Shown here: positions 11,763 through 22,193 of the stretch, in pieces
How positions within the stretch are numbered: the first letter of the stretch is position 1
Layout of the letters: every line of letters starts with the position of its first letter
DNA from: Astropecten irregularis
Taxonomy: Eukaryota; Echinodermata; Asteroidea; Paxillosida; Astropectinidae
Reading direction: 5' to 3'
DNA: 64,000 nt
Assembly: GCA_963971285.1 (NCBI GenBank)
Contig: OZ020256.1
Span: 6,140,501-6,204,500, forward strand
Notes under the pieces: model-generated
The model's database searches: none
The model's input: only the letters and a program-made list of their open reading frames with translations
What the model was told of the DNA's origin: nothing
Program-made: the position numbers and the translations under genes

Positions 11763-14700
11763 GTAATCACCTTTATGTCATTCCCTTTTTGTTTTGATTA
11801 AAGGTAGTATCATACTTTGTAAGAAACCAAAACAGAAATGTTCACAAATTTACGTATAACTTACAGGGTATGAAGATGGTGGTGGTAGAAACATACCATT
11901 AAAATGTTTCCGTCTGAAATTGTGTATTTATCCCAAAATTAGTTAAACAACGACCCAAAATCTTTTTGATCTTTTAAAAGGTCAAAAATAAAAGAGAAAA
12001 GACTTAAGAAATACTGTGGCCGTTTTTCACTGTTTTCTCAAAAAGTTGAGAACGTATGGGACTGAAATTTTCACTGATTACTTTTACTGTATCTTCCTTG
12101 GTATTTTTGCCCCCGTATCTGTATTTATTACCTGGCGAACTATACTTTTCACGAATCCGACACACGATTCATATAATTGGCCCTGCGGTGTATATTACAC
12201 AAAGAGGGGACATACAACCACAGTATAGAGTGTGGCAGAGCGTAAATTCTGTTGTTCTCATAGAAAAGGCGGGTGGGGACACCGCAGTAATGGCGGATGG
12301 TATGTGTTGCCGTCAGATCTGTTTATACTTTGAAGGGAAGGCTTGCAGGTAATTTGCAGATTTCCTGAAGGGTCATTCCGTGTCAAATAAATTTTTCTGA
12401 AAAGTTCCCAGGTGACTCTCTCAGATTCTGATGAAATTTCATCAAAATCTGAGAGGGTCACCTGGGGATCACTGGTTGATTTGACACGGCATGACCCTGA
12501 AGAATGATTTTTTGGTCATTGTTTTATTCTTTGGACAGTTTCTTCGCCAGAGCTACAACCTTCGCCATCTGTGTTCTCAGTCATATCAAGTTACTCACAA
12601 GGTATTGTAGTCATTCATATTTAGGTTTCGTTTTTTAAAGAATTTCTGTTATACATAGGGGCCACAAACAGTGTTCTAGCCACGCCAGTAGGCACCAGTC
12701 GGGGACATCCAACACTCAGCTTTCTGACTGGCACTGGGATGAAAAACCATGTTACCGACCGGCACAGAAAATCTTGAAAATCCCTGAAATAGTAGTAAGA
12801 TTTTGACTTGGAGACAAATTTGGAAAGATAAATTGACCAGATCCCCATTATGGGGGGAGGGGGCTAAACTCCTCTTCTGAATGTAGTTCATGCCCCCATT
12901 GTCTTCAGAAGACAGACAATGCCATTATTGTTCTGCTGTTGTTTACCGACTGAGCAAACCTTCCAATTTAGTCTTGGCTTTTAATGTTTACAATGTTACA
13001 ATGGAAAGATTTTGTTCAGGCAAGGGCTAAGTTTCTGCTGTTATAATTTAAAAGGGAATCACAAATCCAATTAAATTCTTGACAATTGTGTAAAGAAGAG
13101 CTAATTTCTGATTGCTTGTGTTGATGAATTAATTCTTATTTGAATTTATCTTTTCTATAGGTGATCTAAACACTCCAATTCTTGCCAGTTCATCATTTAT
13201 TTTCCGTCCTCAAACATCCATCTTGCCATCCGAGACGGAACTGCCATCATTCCACACCACGGACAGAACTGTGTCTATGTCCTCCAGCGCTTACCCTTCA
13301 CCAACGCCCAGTGTTTACCAGACACTCGCCCCATCCACCCCCTTGTCACCTGCCTGGTCGGAGACACTGAACGTACCCACTCCCTCACCGTCTCTGCTGA
13401 GAAGTCCAGAATCATCAGCGGCGTCACCGACGGTAGCTCTGCAGACCTCGCTGTTGATTAATGCATCACATTCCAGCCAATGGCTGTCTTCGTCTGCACC
13501 CTTTCCTCCGCCCCCGGTACCGCCCCCTTTTCCCAACTTCAACGGGACCGGGGAAAATGTCACTGTGGGAATGACAGCAACGATGACGCCTGTGTCCACG
13601 TCAGTTTCTTGGTCCGTTTCAAGTGTTGATCAGATTGTCTACGTGACGTCAACAGATTTCTTTACATCAGACATTCTCATGACATCTCAAGTGGATTCGT
13701 ACGTTCTGCAGTCTACGCCGTTAGTATCAAGCACCCCGTCCTCGTACATCTCTAGCTCTGCAACTCAGTCTCTCCCCATCAGTACACCTGCGCCAACGCC
13801 GAGTGCTTCACAACCTCTGGCTTCTGCTTCTGCCTTCCCAACATCACCACAGCCACAAGACAATGAAACAATCTTCAACACAACTGACCAGACTGCAGAG
13901 GCTACAACTTCGGTCACTACCATGTCAGCGAATCTAATCCCGGTCAAATGTACGATGACCCTGGCTGGCGATTGTAAGATTGCCAAAAGAGAGAAGCAGC
14001 TCTTTGCTGAGGCTTTTGCCAAGTTCATAGCCGACATGCTAGCCGTGGACATCAACAGGCTGACCGTTGAGGGAATCGTCTGCGGCTCGGTCATCGTGAA
14101 CTTCATCATTCAAGATTCCAAGTATGAGCCTCTTGCCGAGGACCTGGCCCTCATGGTCGGCGAGGGTGATTTCGCCTTCCAGTTTGACGACCAGAACTTC
14201 ACAGCTACGGAGGTCTTGATCGTTCCTCCTAAGCCAACCAGGAAACCGACTGGTAACGGCGGCCTGACATTTGAAGAACAACAGCGCTTGATTTATATTG
14301 TGATCGGATCGGTCGTGGGATTCGTTCTCTTGTCGGCTCTGATCCTCCTCATCCACCACCGAGCCCGAAAATCCTGCACAGAGCACACGCAGACATTCAA
14401 CATCCAAGAAGAGCCGCACATTAAGCTGTCCGACTTCAACATGGCACATACATTCATTCCACGGCCGCGCAGCATCTACGGATCCAGACTTGGAGCGGAT
14501 GGTCTTTACCATCACAACAATGGCAGCTTCCATCGTGGCAGTCTGCACAGTCCCACGCCCTACGTGTACGCTGATGATGAGGCTATAAGAGAACACTACC
14601 ACGAGGTGGTGGATAGGGAACCGGTATCGCCGACTACCAGGACTAGCGAGGATTTCGGGCGGAGTGGGGTGCCTGAATTGAACCTGCCAAGGCTTGAAGG

Positions 14701-15706
14701 TAACTTATATTTGAAAATGCCCAGTTCTTATAAAATCATTTCAATCCACTTCCTCCTTGTGAATCAGCAAAAGCATCAACAGTATCTCCTTAAACAGGGG
14801 TCGATTTCACCAAACTCATCGTAACTTACTATCAATCGTAAGACTTATGATGCATTGCAGTCCTGCAAATGATAGGTCCCCAACTATGGGTTATCCTTAG
14901 TAACCCGAGTTACGATCCATCGTAGGGCTTAGTGAAATCGACCCCAGGGGTCGATTTCACCAAACTCTTCGTAACTTACTATCAATCGTAGGACTTTTGA
15001 TGCATTGCAGCCCTACATGGGATAGGCTCCTTACGATGGGTTATCCTTCGTAACTCGAGTTACGATCGATCGCAGGGCTTCGTGAAATCGACTCCAGGTC
15101 TTGTGCAAAAGTGAAAGACACTACTACAAGCCAATACTGACAGGCTGTTCTCTTCTCTTTACAGGTGTCTATCGAGCTGGACAGGAGGAAGATGAGACTT
15201 TAGACGATGGCCTGCTGAGACCCATGTCCACTCGCAGAGGAAGCATCCGCAGTACAGACTCCAGACTCTCTGAAACCTTCCATGCCCCTCCCGAAACCTC
15301 ACCTGACACCAAGACCGAATCTCCGCCCCAGTCCCCTCCAACACCACCCCCGCCACCCCCTCCTCCTCCCCCGCCCACCCCTCCTCCCTCCGCTCAAGGT
15401 CTAGATCCGCCCACATTGGATCTTCCGCCTCCCCCACCCCTCCCGCCGCCTACTCCCCAGTCATTCCACCGCGGGACCCCGGTGTCCGCTCGGATGTCTC
15501 AGATAAGCAACGGCAGCTCTTCGGCTACAAACTCCATCCATGGGGACACCAGCTTCCTGGTCTACAAGGGCTGCGACTATGACCCGCAACCGCAGGGCAT
15601 TGATAATCCAGTCTATGACCGGTGCACGGCGGGCGACCACGAGGACGATGTGCACAGCCAGAGAGCTCCCAGCTTTTACAATATGTCACCTGCACCATCT
15701 GTATAG
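11636..15706 (+). CDS. Mucin-like single-pass membrane protein, four coding exons, 756 aa
   Basis: The coding exons are 11636-11762, 12539-12601, 13161-14699 and 15165-15706. All three introns have GT-AG ends and fall in phase 1, and the joined frame is 2271 nt (757 codons) without a stop, which is strong internal support. Residues 1-40 form a signal peptide. Residues ~65-320 are Ser/Thr/Pro-rich, as in an O-glycosylated mucin-like stalk. Residues ~325-418 form a compact module resembling SEA-like extracellular domains (phrases DINRLTVEGIVCGSVIVNF). A transmembrane helix lies at ~440-463, followed by HHRARK as stop-transfer. The cytoplasmic tail has proline tracts at ~637-676, suited to EVH1, SH3, WW or profilin partners, and NPVY at 724-727, a PTB/endocytosis-type motif. 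I do not recognise an orthologue. Topology and binding partners are inferred. Confidence 0.8.
11798..12131 (-). mobile_element. TTAA-flanked MITE, subfamily A, copy 4 (truncated)
   Basis: It lies in the first intron of the mucin-like gene. TTAA at 11798 is followed by AGGTAGTATCATAC. The distal terminal repeat is lost after GTATTTTTGCCCCC, where the sequence diverges. Confidence 0.85.
12368..12499. repeat. Intronic foldback with AGGGTCAT ends
   Basis: AGGGTCATTCCGTGTCAAAT at the left is inverted as ATTTGACACGGCATGACCCT at the right. An inner pair, CAGGTGACTCTCTCAGATT and its mirror, flanks a GATGAAATTTCATC centre. It sits 40 bases upstream of the small coding exon. Confidence 0.85.
12539..12601 (+). 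CDS. Coding exon 2: 63-nt micro-exon
   Basis: A pyrimidine-rich acceptor ends TTTGGACAG at 12538, and the donor reads CAAG|GTATTG. The 21 codons read VSSPELQPSPSVFSVISSYSQ in phase 1-1, so the exon could be skipped without breaking the frame. The Ser/Pro content matches the ectodomain. Confidence 0.65.
13161..14699 (+). CDS. Coding exon 3: mucin-like stalk, membrane-proximal module and TM
   Basis: The acceptor is CTATAG at 13160 and the donor GAAG|GTAACT at 14699. This exon covers residues 64-576: the Ser/Thr/Pro stalk, the SEA-like module, the transmembrane helix and the first ~110 cytoplasmic residues. GC content is clearly higher than in the flanking introns. Confidence 0.85.
14797..15095. 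mobile_element. Two tandem GGGGTCGATTTCAC foldbacks in intron 3
   Basis: Copy a spans 14797-14945 and copy b 14947-15095. Each begins GGGGTCGATTTCACCAAAC and ends CGTGAAATCGACCCC or a close variant, with internal inverted GTAACTTACTATCAATCGTA / TACGATCGATCG-type arms. The triplet CAG occurs before, between and after the two copies. Other copies are at 23968-24122 and 35500-35645. Confidence 0.85.
15165..15706 (+). CDS. Coding exon 4: proline-rich cytoplasmic tail
   Basis: The acceptor TCTCTTTACAG ends at 15164 and the frame runs to TAG at 15704. It encodes VYRAGQEEDETLDD, a Ser/Arg patch (TRRGSIRSTDSRLSE) that looks phosphorylatable, two proline tracts, and the NPVY motif at 15605-15616. It closes with PSFYNMSPAPSV. 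Confidence 0.85.
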
Positions 15707-17400
15707 GTATGGTATCGGTCTGGCATGTCCATCTGCTACACTAACCTCCAGTACTGTACACTCTATCTACCTGTGCTGTGAGTCAAGGTTTTAGTCAGAG
15801 GGGTGTCTGGAAATCAGTGCAAGATCCATGTGTCGTACTTTCCCACTTCTTATTTCTTTCGCACTTCTCGTAAGGTCTCAATGTTTCGACTAGCCTGCTC
15901 TAGCCATCATCAGGAGACCTCCTCTAGTCATCATCAGGAGATCTGGGGCCGATTTCACTAATGCTTGCAATCATCGCAAAAGCCCTACTCCATCGCTAAA
16001 CGGAAAATCGATCGCTTATTTGCGTAGCAATTTTCCGTTTATCAATGGATTTGGGCTTTAGCGATGATCGCAAAGCGTTTGTGAAATCGGCCCTAGATCA
16101 TAGATGTCTCCTGATGATGACTAGAGCAGGCTAGTCGAAACATTGAGACCTTAACGAGAAGTGCGAACGAAATACAAGTGCGAAAGTAAGAATTATTCTT
16201 ACATGGTGTTTCTTCAAACCGATCCACATACCAATTGTCACCATGAAAAGCCTCAAATCTTTCAGTGCAACACCTGTTTGCTGTTTTTGGACACCCTATT
16301 TCATCTGCAACATAATTTCTAAGAAAAGATGTTAAACATCAACTAAAGCCAATTTCGGATATGCCTATTTTCCAAGTCTGGCTAAAACCTTGACGTAGAC
16401 TATCACCCTGGTAAGCTGGGATCAATGTGTTAGCCCTTATGGTCCGATACTCAGAATAGCCTGGGTTATGTTTGTTTTCCTGACCTTCAGGACTCAACGC
16501 CTCAAAAGGCAAATATTGATCTTAGAAGACATTTCAGTCTTAATTGCTGAGAGTTGCAATTGTGATATCGACAACTCGTCCAAAATATGCTGTATGAAAT
16601 GAGCCCCTATCCAGAACGTCCAGAATATTGCAGGATATCATGGATGTGGAACTTCAACTATTGCAAGGGCTATTGTGAAATCTGTATTCAAGGTATTTGA
16701 AATACAGACACATACCGGGTACACAGCCTTCAACATTAAAAAAAATTGTAGAATATTCCAGAAAATTCCAGATTGTACCGACACAAGGTTTTCCTGATCC
16801 TAGACTCCTGGTTCTAGGTCGTTATTTTCTTATAAATTGAACCACTCTCTCTCCACAGCCACAGCTGTATTAAAGTGTACACTCCTGGTACAATTTCAAA
16901 CATAAATATATTTTTAATATGGTATGGTTATTAACTGTTTATTTGATTTCGTAAAGTACTGAAGGTGCACAAATTTGCACATTTTATTCCGGGAACAATT
17001 TGCGTTATTTGTAATGATGATATAGCGTACCTTGCAATGTCCTATTGAATTGTACACTGCCTGTCAGCCACTGTGCCTACACGTAGTATTATAATGTGTG
17101 TGTGATCAAAGTTTCAGTTATGTAGTGTCATTGACAGCAACAGTACTTTTAGAAGACAGTAAGTTTGTGATAAGCTAGCATTAGCCTGCATGCACGTTCT
17201 AACACAATCATTCCATTTGTCTTCACATTTTCGTTTTTAATTTGTGTTATTGCATTGAGCTCACAGCATGTAGATATGGCTGTACTTTGGCCCTATGTGC
17301 TACACTGTATGCATGCTTTGTCCATAGAGAGGTTTCCAAATGAATTGGAAGTGTAATGGAGTGTGTAGTTAACGGCATGGACAAGTGCCACAAATCTCCC
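15707..17400 (+). other. Probable 3' UTR and intergenic DNA of the mucin-like gene
   Basis: No further coding frame is supported. The first 500 bases contain a nested foldback (15836-16188). I see no convincing AATAAA within the first kilobase, so the 3' end of the transcript is undetermined. Confidence 0.4.
15836..16188. mobile_element. Nested foldbacks in the 3' UTR
   Basis: The outer arms are ACTTTC...CGCACTTCTCGT(T)AAGGTCTCAATGTTTCGACTAGCCTGCTCTAG-type sequence at 15836-15942 and its inverse at 16098-16188. Inside sits another element, 15945-16093, beginning GGGGCCGATTTCACTAATGC and ending TTTGTGAAATCGGCCC, itself folding around GGAAAATCGATCG / TAGCAATTTTCCG. The left arm also has a short internal duplication of CATCATCAGGAGA. 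Confidence 0.85.
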
Positions 17401-17763
17401 TTAAAGGTAATATCATAATTTTTTTTTTTTGTCAAACAAATGCAGATTCATTGGCACAAATATTAAGGAAGATACTACTACAGTCATCTGTTAAATTTTC
17501 AGTCCCATACAGTGCCCACTTTTTGAGAAAATTGCGAAAAATTACCACAGTATTTCTTAAGTCTTTTCACCATTATTTTTTATCTTTAAAAGATCAAAAA
17601 TGCTTTTGGTCATTGGTTTTACTCTTTTTTTGGAAAAATACAGCATTTCGGGTAGAAATATTGTAACGGTATGTTTCTACCTGCACCATCTTTATACCCT
17701 GTAAGTTATAGGTAAATCTGTGAACATTTCTGTTTTGGTATGCTACCAAAGTATGATATTACG
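17401..17763 (+). mobile_element. TTAA-flanked MITE, subfamily A, copy 5
   Basis: TTAA at 17401, then AGGTAATATCATA with a T-run. The far end reads CCAAAGTATGATATTAC. It contains the same core as the other copies but is more diverged. Confidence 0.8.
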
Positions 17764-18330
17764 GTAATTCCATCCCAAATTCATGCTACAGTAATTGTTC
17801 TGTAATAAATTCTTCCATTTTTAACTTCAAAGATAAAATTCCATTTCAATCGTTAAAGATTCAGGGATGAGAGTTCATACTTGTACTTTCTGACTTCAAA
17901 AAGACATCATCCATCCAGTTACCTGTAATCTTCCTTATCACATTCTGTGTGCTTCAAACAAACACGGCGAAAGATTCTTGCCATTTCTTAAAAGATTAGA
18001 TCAAATGTTGAGGAGGACAGCAATGGACATAATCCTCATCCAATAAGATTATGTTTTGAAAATATTGATATATCGTCTGTTGCCAAGGGCGTACTCACAA
18101 TGCAACTGTCACATCTCCATTTAAGATTAACATCTGCAAAAGCCTAGTTTTGCCATCACTTACTCTTACGCTTACACTTACATGTAAATTGAACAAAAAA
18201 TTTCTGAATTTTAAGCCATTGCCTGAAGTATGTAACAGTCATAAAAGACTTATGTGTAAATGCTAACTAGTTTATTCTGTTCACCCTAACCACCCAAACC
18301 AGGGCCGTCTGAATGGCCTTGTTATAGACT

Positions 18331-18700
18331 TTAAAGGTATAATACATGATTGGTAAACATGGTTAAGTTTACAGAACAGCAGTCACACTTTGTCTAATCC
18401 AACTTGTACATGAAATAATAAACCTGTGAATATTTGAGCTCAATCAGACATCTGAGTCACAAGAAAATAGCAAAAACCCAACTCAATTTTTCTTTTGAAA
18501 TATAAAGATTAGTTTTGATCTTATCCTGAGATCAAAACTGTTTTCGGTCCTTGACTAATTTCTGGATAAATACACCATTTCAGACGGAAATATTTTAATG
18601 GTTTGTTTCGACCAGCACCATCTTCATACTCTGAAAGTTATACGTAAATCTGTGAACATTTCTGTTCGGGTATGCTACCAATCATGTACTGTACCTTTAA
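18331..18700 (+). mobile_element. TTAA-flanked MITE, subfamily B, copy 1
   Basis: TTAA stands at both ends (18331-18334 and 18697-18700), with terminal repeats AGGTATAATACATGAT / ATCATGTACTGTACCT. The half beyond GGATAAATACACCATTTC matches subfamily A. The other half (GATCTTATCCTGAGATC hairpin, CATCTGAGTCACAAG) is different. Confidence 0.85.
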
Positions 18701-21700
18701 GATATATACATCTGCAAATACTAACTCTATATGACAATTGAACAAAAATGGTCTGAAATTTAAACCATTGCCTGAAGTATGTATCAGTCTGTAAAAAAAT
18801 GTAATGTGTAGATGGTAACTAGTTTATTCTGTTCACCCTAGCCATCCAGAACAGGTTCATCTTAATGGACTTGTTGTAGACTTGGGGGCCTAGGAATGGA
18901 CTTCCCAGCCCAAGTTTCTGCCCAATGTTGGACTTCATTTGTTGGATTTAGAGGGGTTGCAAGCCAGAAGGCCGAGTAGATCATGATTTTTTACTATTTC
19001 TTAAACAAATCTGTATATTTGGACTTAAAATTATGTCACCATTAGTTTTAAATGGTCTTCTGATCTTACTAAATGCAAGTATATTTTTAAAGAAGATATT
19101 TTCTTTGTACATTTTTCACTCATGTTTTCGAGAAGGATAAAAATTGAGCTATATTTTTGCCGAAGGTTTTGATTTAGGGGAGCGTAGTGGACAGTCAGTA
19201 CATAGAAAGGGAGATATAGTGTGTTTATTTAATTTGTGTGCACAAATGAACAACAGCATTTCTATAATATTTCTATAATAGTATTTGAGGCAATGCAAGC
19301 ATTTTCGTCCAAAGTGTGGTCAATTTTATGATGCACCAACATTTGTCAATGATTGCTTGTGTTTGCCTGAAAGTGCCTGGGATCATTTGGAATGTGACAA
19401 AATATTATAAGGTATTTTGTGTATTAAAACTGATCCAGTGTCACATACAACTCAATAATGTGCTTAAAGGCATTTTAAAGAAAAGTAATGTATTTATTGT
19501 ATAGTATTTAGTACTATTGTGTACTATACCATGACCAAAGACTCAACTTAAAGTTATTATTGTATCAGTGCTTGATCTTTGTATCCTTATGTAAATTTGA
19601 TGTGTTTGGGAACCGGAAGTACATGTATAGTGCAGACAAATGCTGCACACTCGAGTGTTTGTGGGTATCTCCCATACAGTGTCATGCACATGGAGCTGGA
19701 AGATGGGTGCCACTTACAAGTGAGAAAGATGGTAGAGATTGGAGATTTTTGCTAACAGATTGTTATGAATGGTTTCTGTTTTGATATACATGTACTGTAT
19801 AGTGCATTCATGAATGCATGTCATTAATACAGCACTAAGCACTTTGAAACTCAATTATTGTACTGATACTCACAAGTACTAGTCATTACCGACTCCCAAA
19901 ACAAATTTATGTAACTGCCAAGATATTTTGTTCACCTAGCTTGAAGATATTTTCATACTACACCATTTTTTGTCTTACCTTAAGTACCTTAGTGAAATTA
20001 GATCTAGTGGCTTATTTTACACAGGTGCTTAAGTAAAATACTGAATTGCTTCTTAAAAAGTCTTTCCTTGCTGAATAAAATCTGTTTGTCAGCCAAAACT
20101 CCTTGCCAAGTTGTGCTAAGCAAACAATAAATAACAGTTGGAAGACAATTGAAAAGCAATGAACATCGCATGAACATTTGATTGGCATTTGCAGTCCTGT
20201 TTTTCACAGGTAAAACTGTTTTGTTTTAAGGCAGCAATATGAAATTTGACCTTACTCAGTTAGCACACTTGGACTGTTAATACCGGTAACCAAGAAATGT
20301 TAAGAGAAGTTTGAAACATATGATGGTATGCAACTCAGCAGACTGACACCAAATCTAGACCAAGGTCAAATTCTTAACAGATCTAACATGGAAGGATGCT
20401 GTCAGAAAAATGAAGGACAGGTCTGCATTTCAGCAAGTTCTAGTTCAGAGATTCTCGTATCTGCAAAAAAAAACCCCAAAAAAAACAAAAACAGCAAAAC
20501 GAATAGAACAACTCTCAAAGCCCAAGCGACGTATCGCCTTTTCGAAGAGAGTAATCCAAACGAACAAAGCATGAACAACTCTTGTCTTGAATTTCATCTG
20601 AAAAATAAATCAGTACTGTGAAATCTAATTTGAAGTGACAATGAAAGTGGATCAATAATTGTTTGATTCTTAGCATGTTCTTCCTTGACAGTACTTCTAG
20701 TCAGAAAAGTGAAACCGTTTGGAAAATAGGTTTTGATTAATTGAAGTTTGGTTTTGATGGCAGTAATTACTTGTCAATATTTTAATTTGAAATTCTGGCA
20801 TTATTATTACTTTTTATTACTAATGTATACTATCACCTATTGGATTACATGTACATGTGTTCAGTATGATGTATTGCACATAGCAGCACCAGAACAATTT
20901 AAGGTCATAGACTTAATCATTGTCTAGTCTTTATTCCTCTGATCATGGATATTTTTTTCAACAAGACGATTCTTGCCAGATTCTGTTGTATGAATGAGCC
21001 ATCTTGCCATTTTCAAACTCTAACCATGCATCTCTCTTATATATTATTATATCTCATGCATTAGACAAAAGACTTTTACTTTTTACATACAAGGACCTGT
21101 AAAAATTGAACTCCATGTTATTATTGTGTGCTTTTGTTATTTTAACTTCTTGTAAAGCCAGGCTTTGCCATTATTTTAAACTAAGTTTATTTTCACTTGG
21201 CACAGAGTAGATATCTGTGTAAGTATAACAAGGGGACTGAGATTTTTTTCTTTTTAATGGTAAATGTGTCCACATCTTGGAATGTAGATTTTATTTAATT
21301 CTGATAAAGTATATAAAATATCGAATTTCATTTATCTGGAAGATGTGTGTTTTGTGTCGTTATTTTAATCAAAGTTTTCTGGTTTTATTTGCAGCACTTC
21401 TTAATTCAGTACAAAACTTGTTTTTCACATGCCACTGTTGCCATTGTTGTCATTTTCAGTGTGACAATGTTCTATTGTTTCTTGTATTTTGTGTTATTAG
21501 GAAAATGAAGTTCAAATTGTCACATGTTCACAAACATAGCCTCAAAACACAAAGCCTCCAAATCCCTCCAATACGTTCTTTGAATCTTTAGGATATTCAA
21601 TTTAAGCTTTCTTAAAATTAATTTGAATTTACAGAAAAACTTATTAAGCATGAAAGATTATTGTTTCAAGTAAATATCAGACAATTTATTTTGCAGGAAT

Positions 21701-22156
21701 GGTTGGGTTTTTTCTTTTTCAGATAGTGTATTTCTTTTATTTAACTTTTTTTTCAAAGTTGAAAAAGGTGGACAATATATTATATACAGTGAACTGTTTT
21801 CTCATTTAGTGCCAAACTAGAGGTATTATTCTCAAAAATTTGGCATTTTTCTACTATTAGCCCAAAGAAAGTAGACCACTGCTTAAGCATCACACCATAA
21901 ATTCAAAATTTATAATTATAATTATATATGTTTACCAATTGGTTGAATATAATTAACGAACATAATGTTGATGACATTCTTAGTAATTATACGGCCACAT
22001 ACCCGCCCCCGCCCCCCCCCCCCCATCCCATACACGCCCCTGTGAGTCACGAACGCAAGGTGGCGCTGTGACAAGAAAATTAATCGAGCGAAAGAGCACC
22101 ATCCACCGAGCCCGGATTCTTGATCAACATCGCACAACAAATTCGTTTAAATAAAA
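18701..22156. other. Long AT-rich intergenic stretch
   Basis: No gene is supported. A phrase block around CTAACTAGTTTATTCTGTTCACCCTA occurs twice (near 18262 and 18817), flanking a MITE B copy, which suggests a local duplication. The run of C at 22004-22024 lies just upstream of the mitochondrial-type gene. Confidence 0.5.
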
Positions 22157-22193
22157 ATGATCGGAGCTGTTTCAAGAGCACTGTTGAGACGGG
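22157..22193 (+). CDS. Exon 1 of small mitochondrial-type gene
   Basis: Encodes MIGAVSRALLRR plus one base. The donor GTAAGA is near consensus. Confidence 0.6.

Noticed and set aside
13315-14602. Long reverse-strand frames opposite the mucin-like exon
   Set aside because: Shadows of the GC-rich forward coding exon, which has a complete splice-phase-consistent model.
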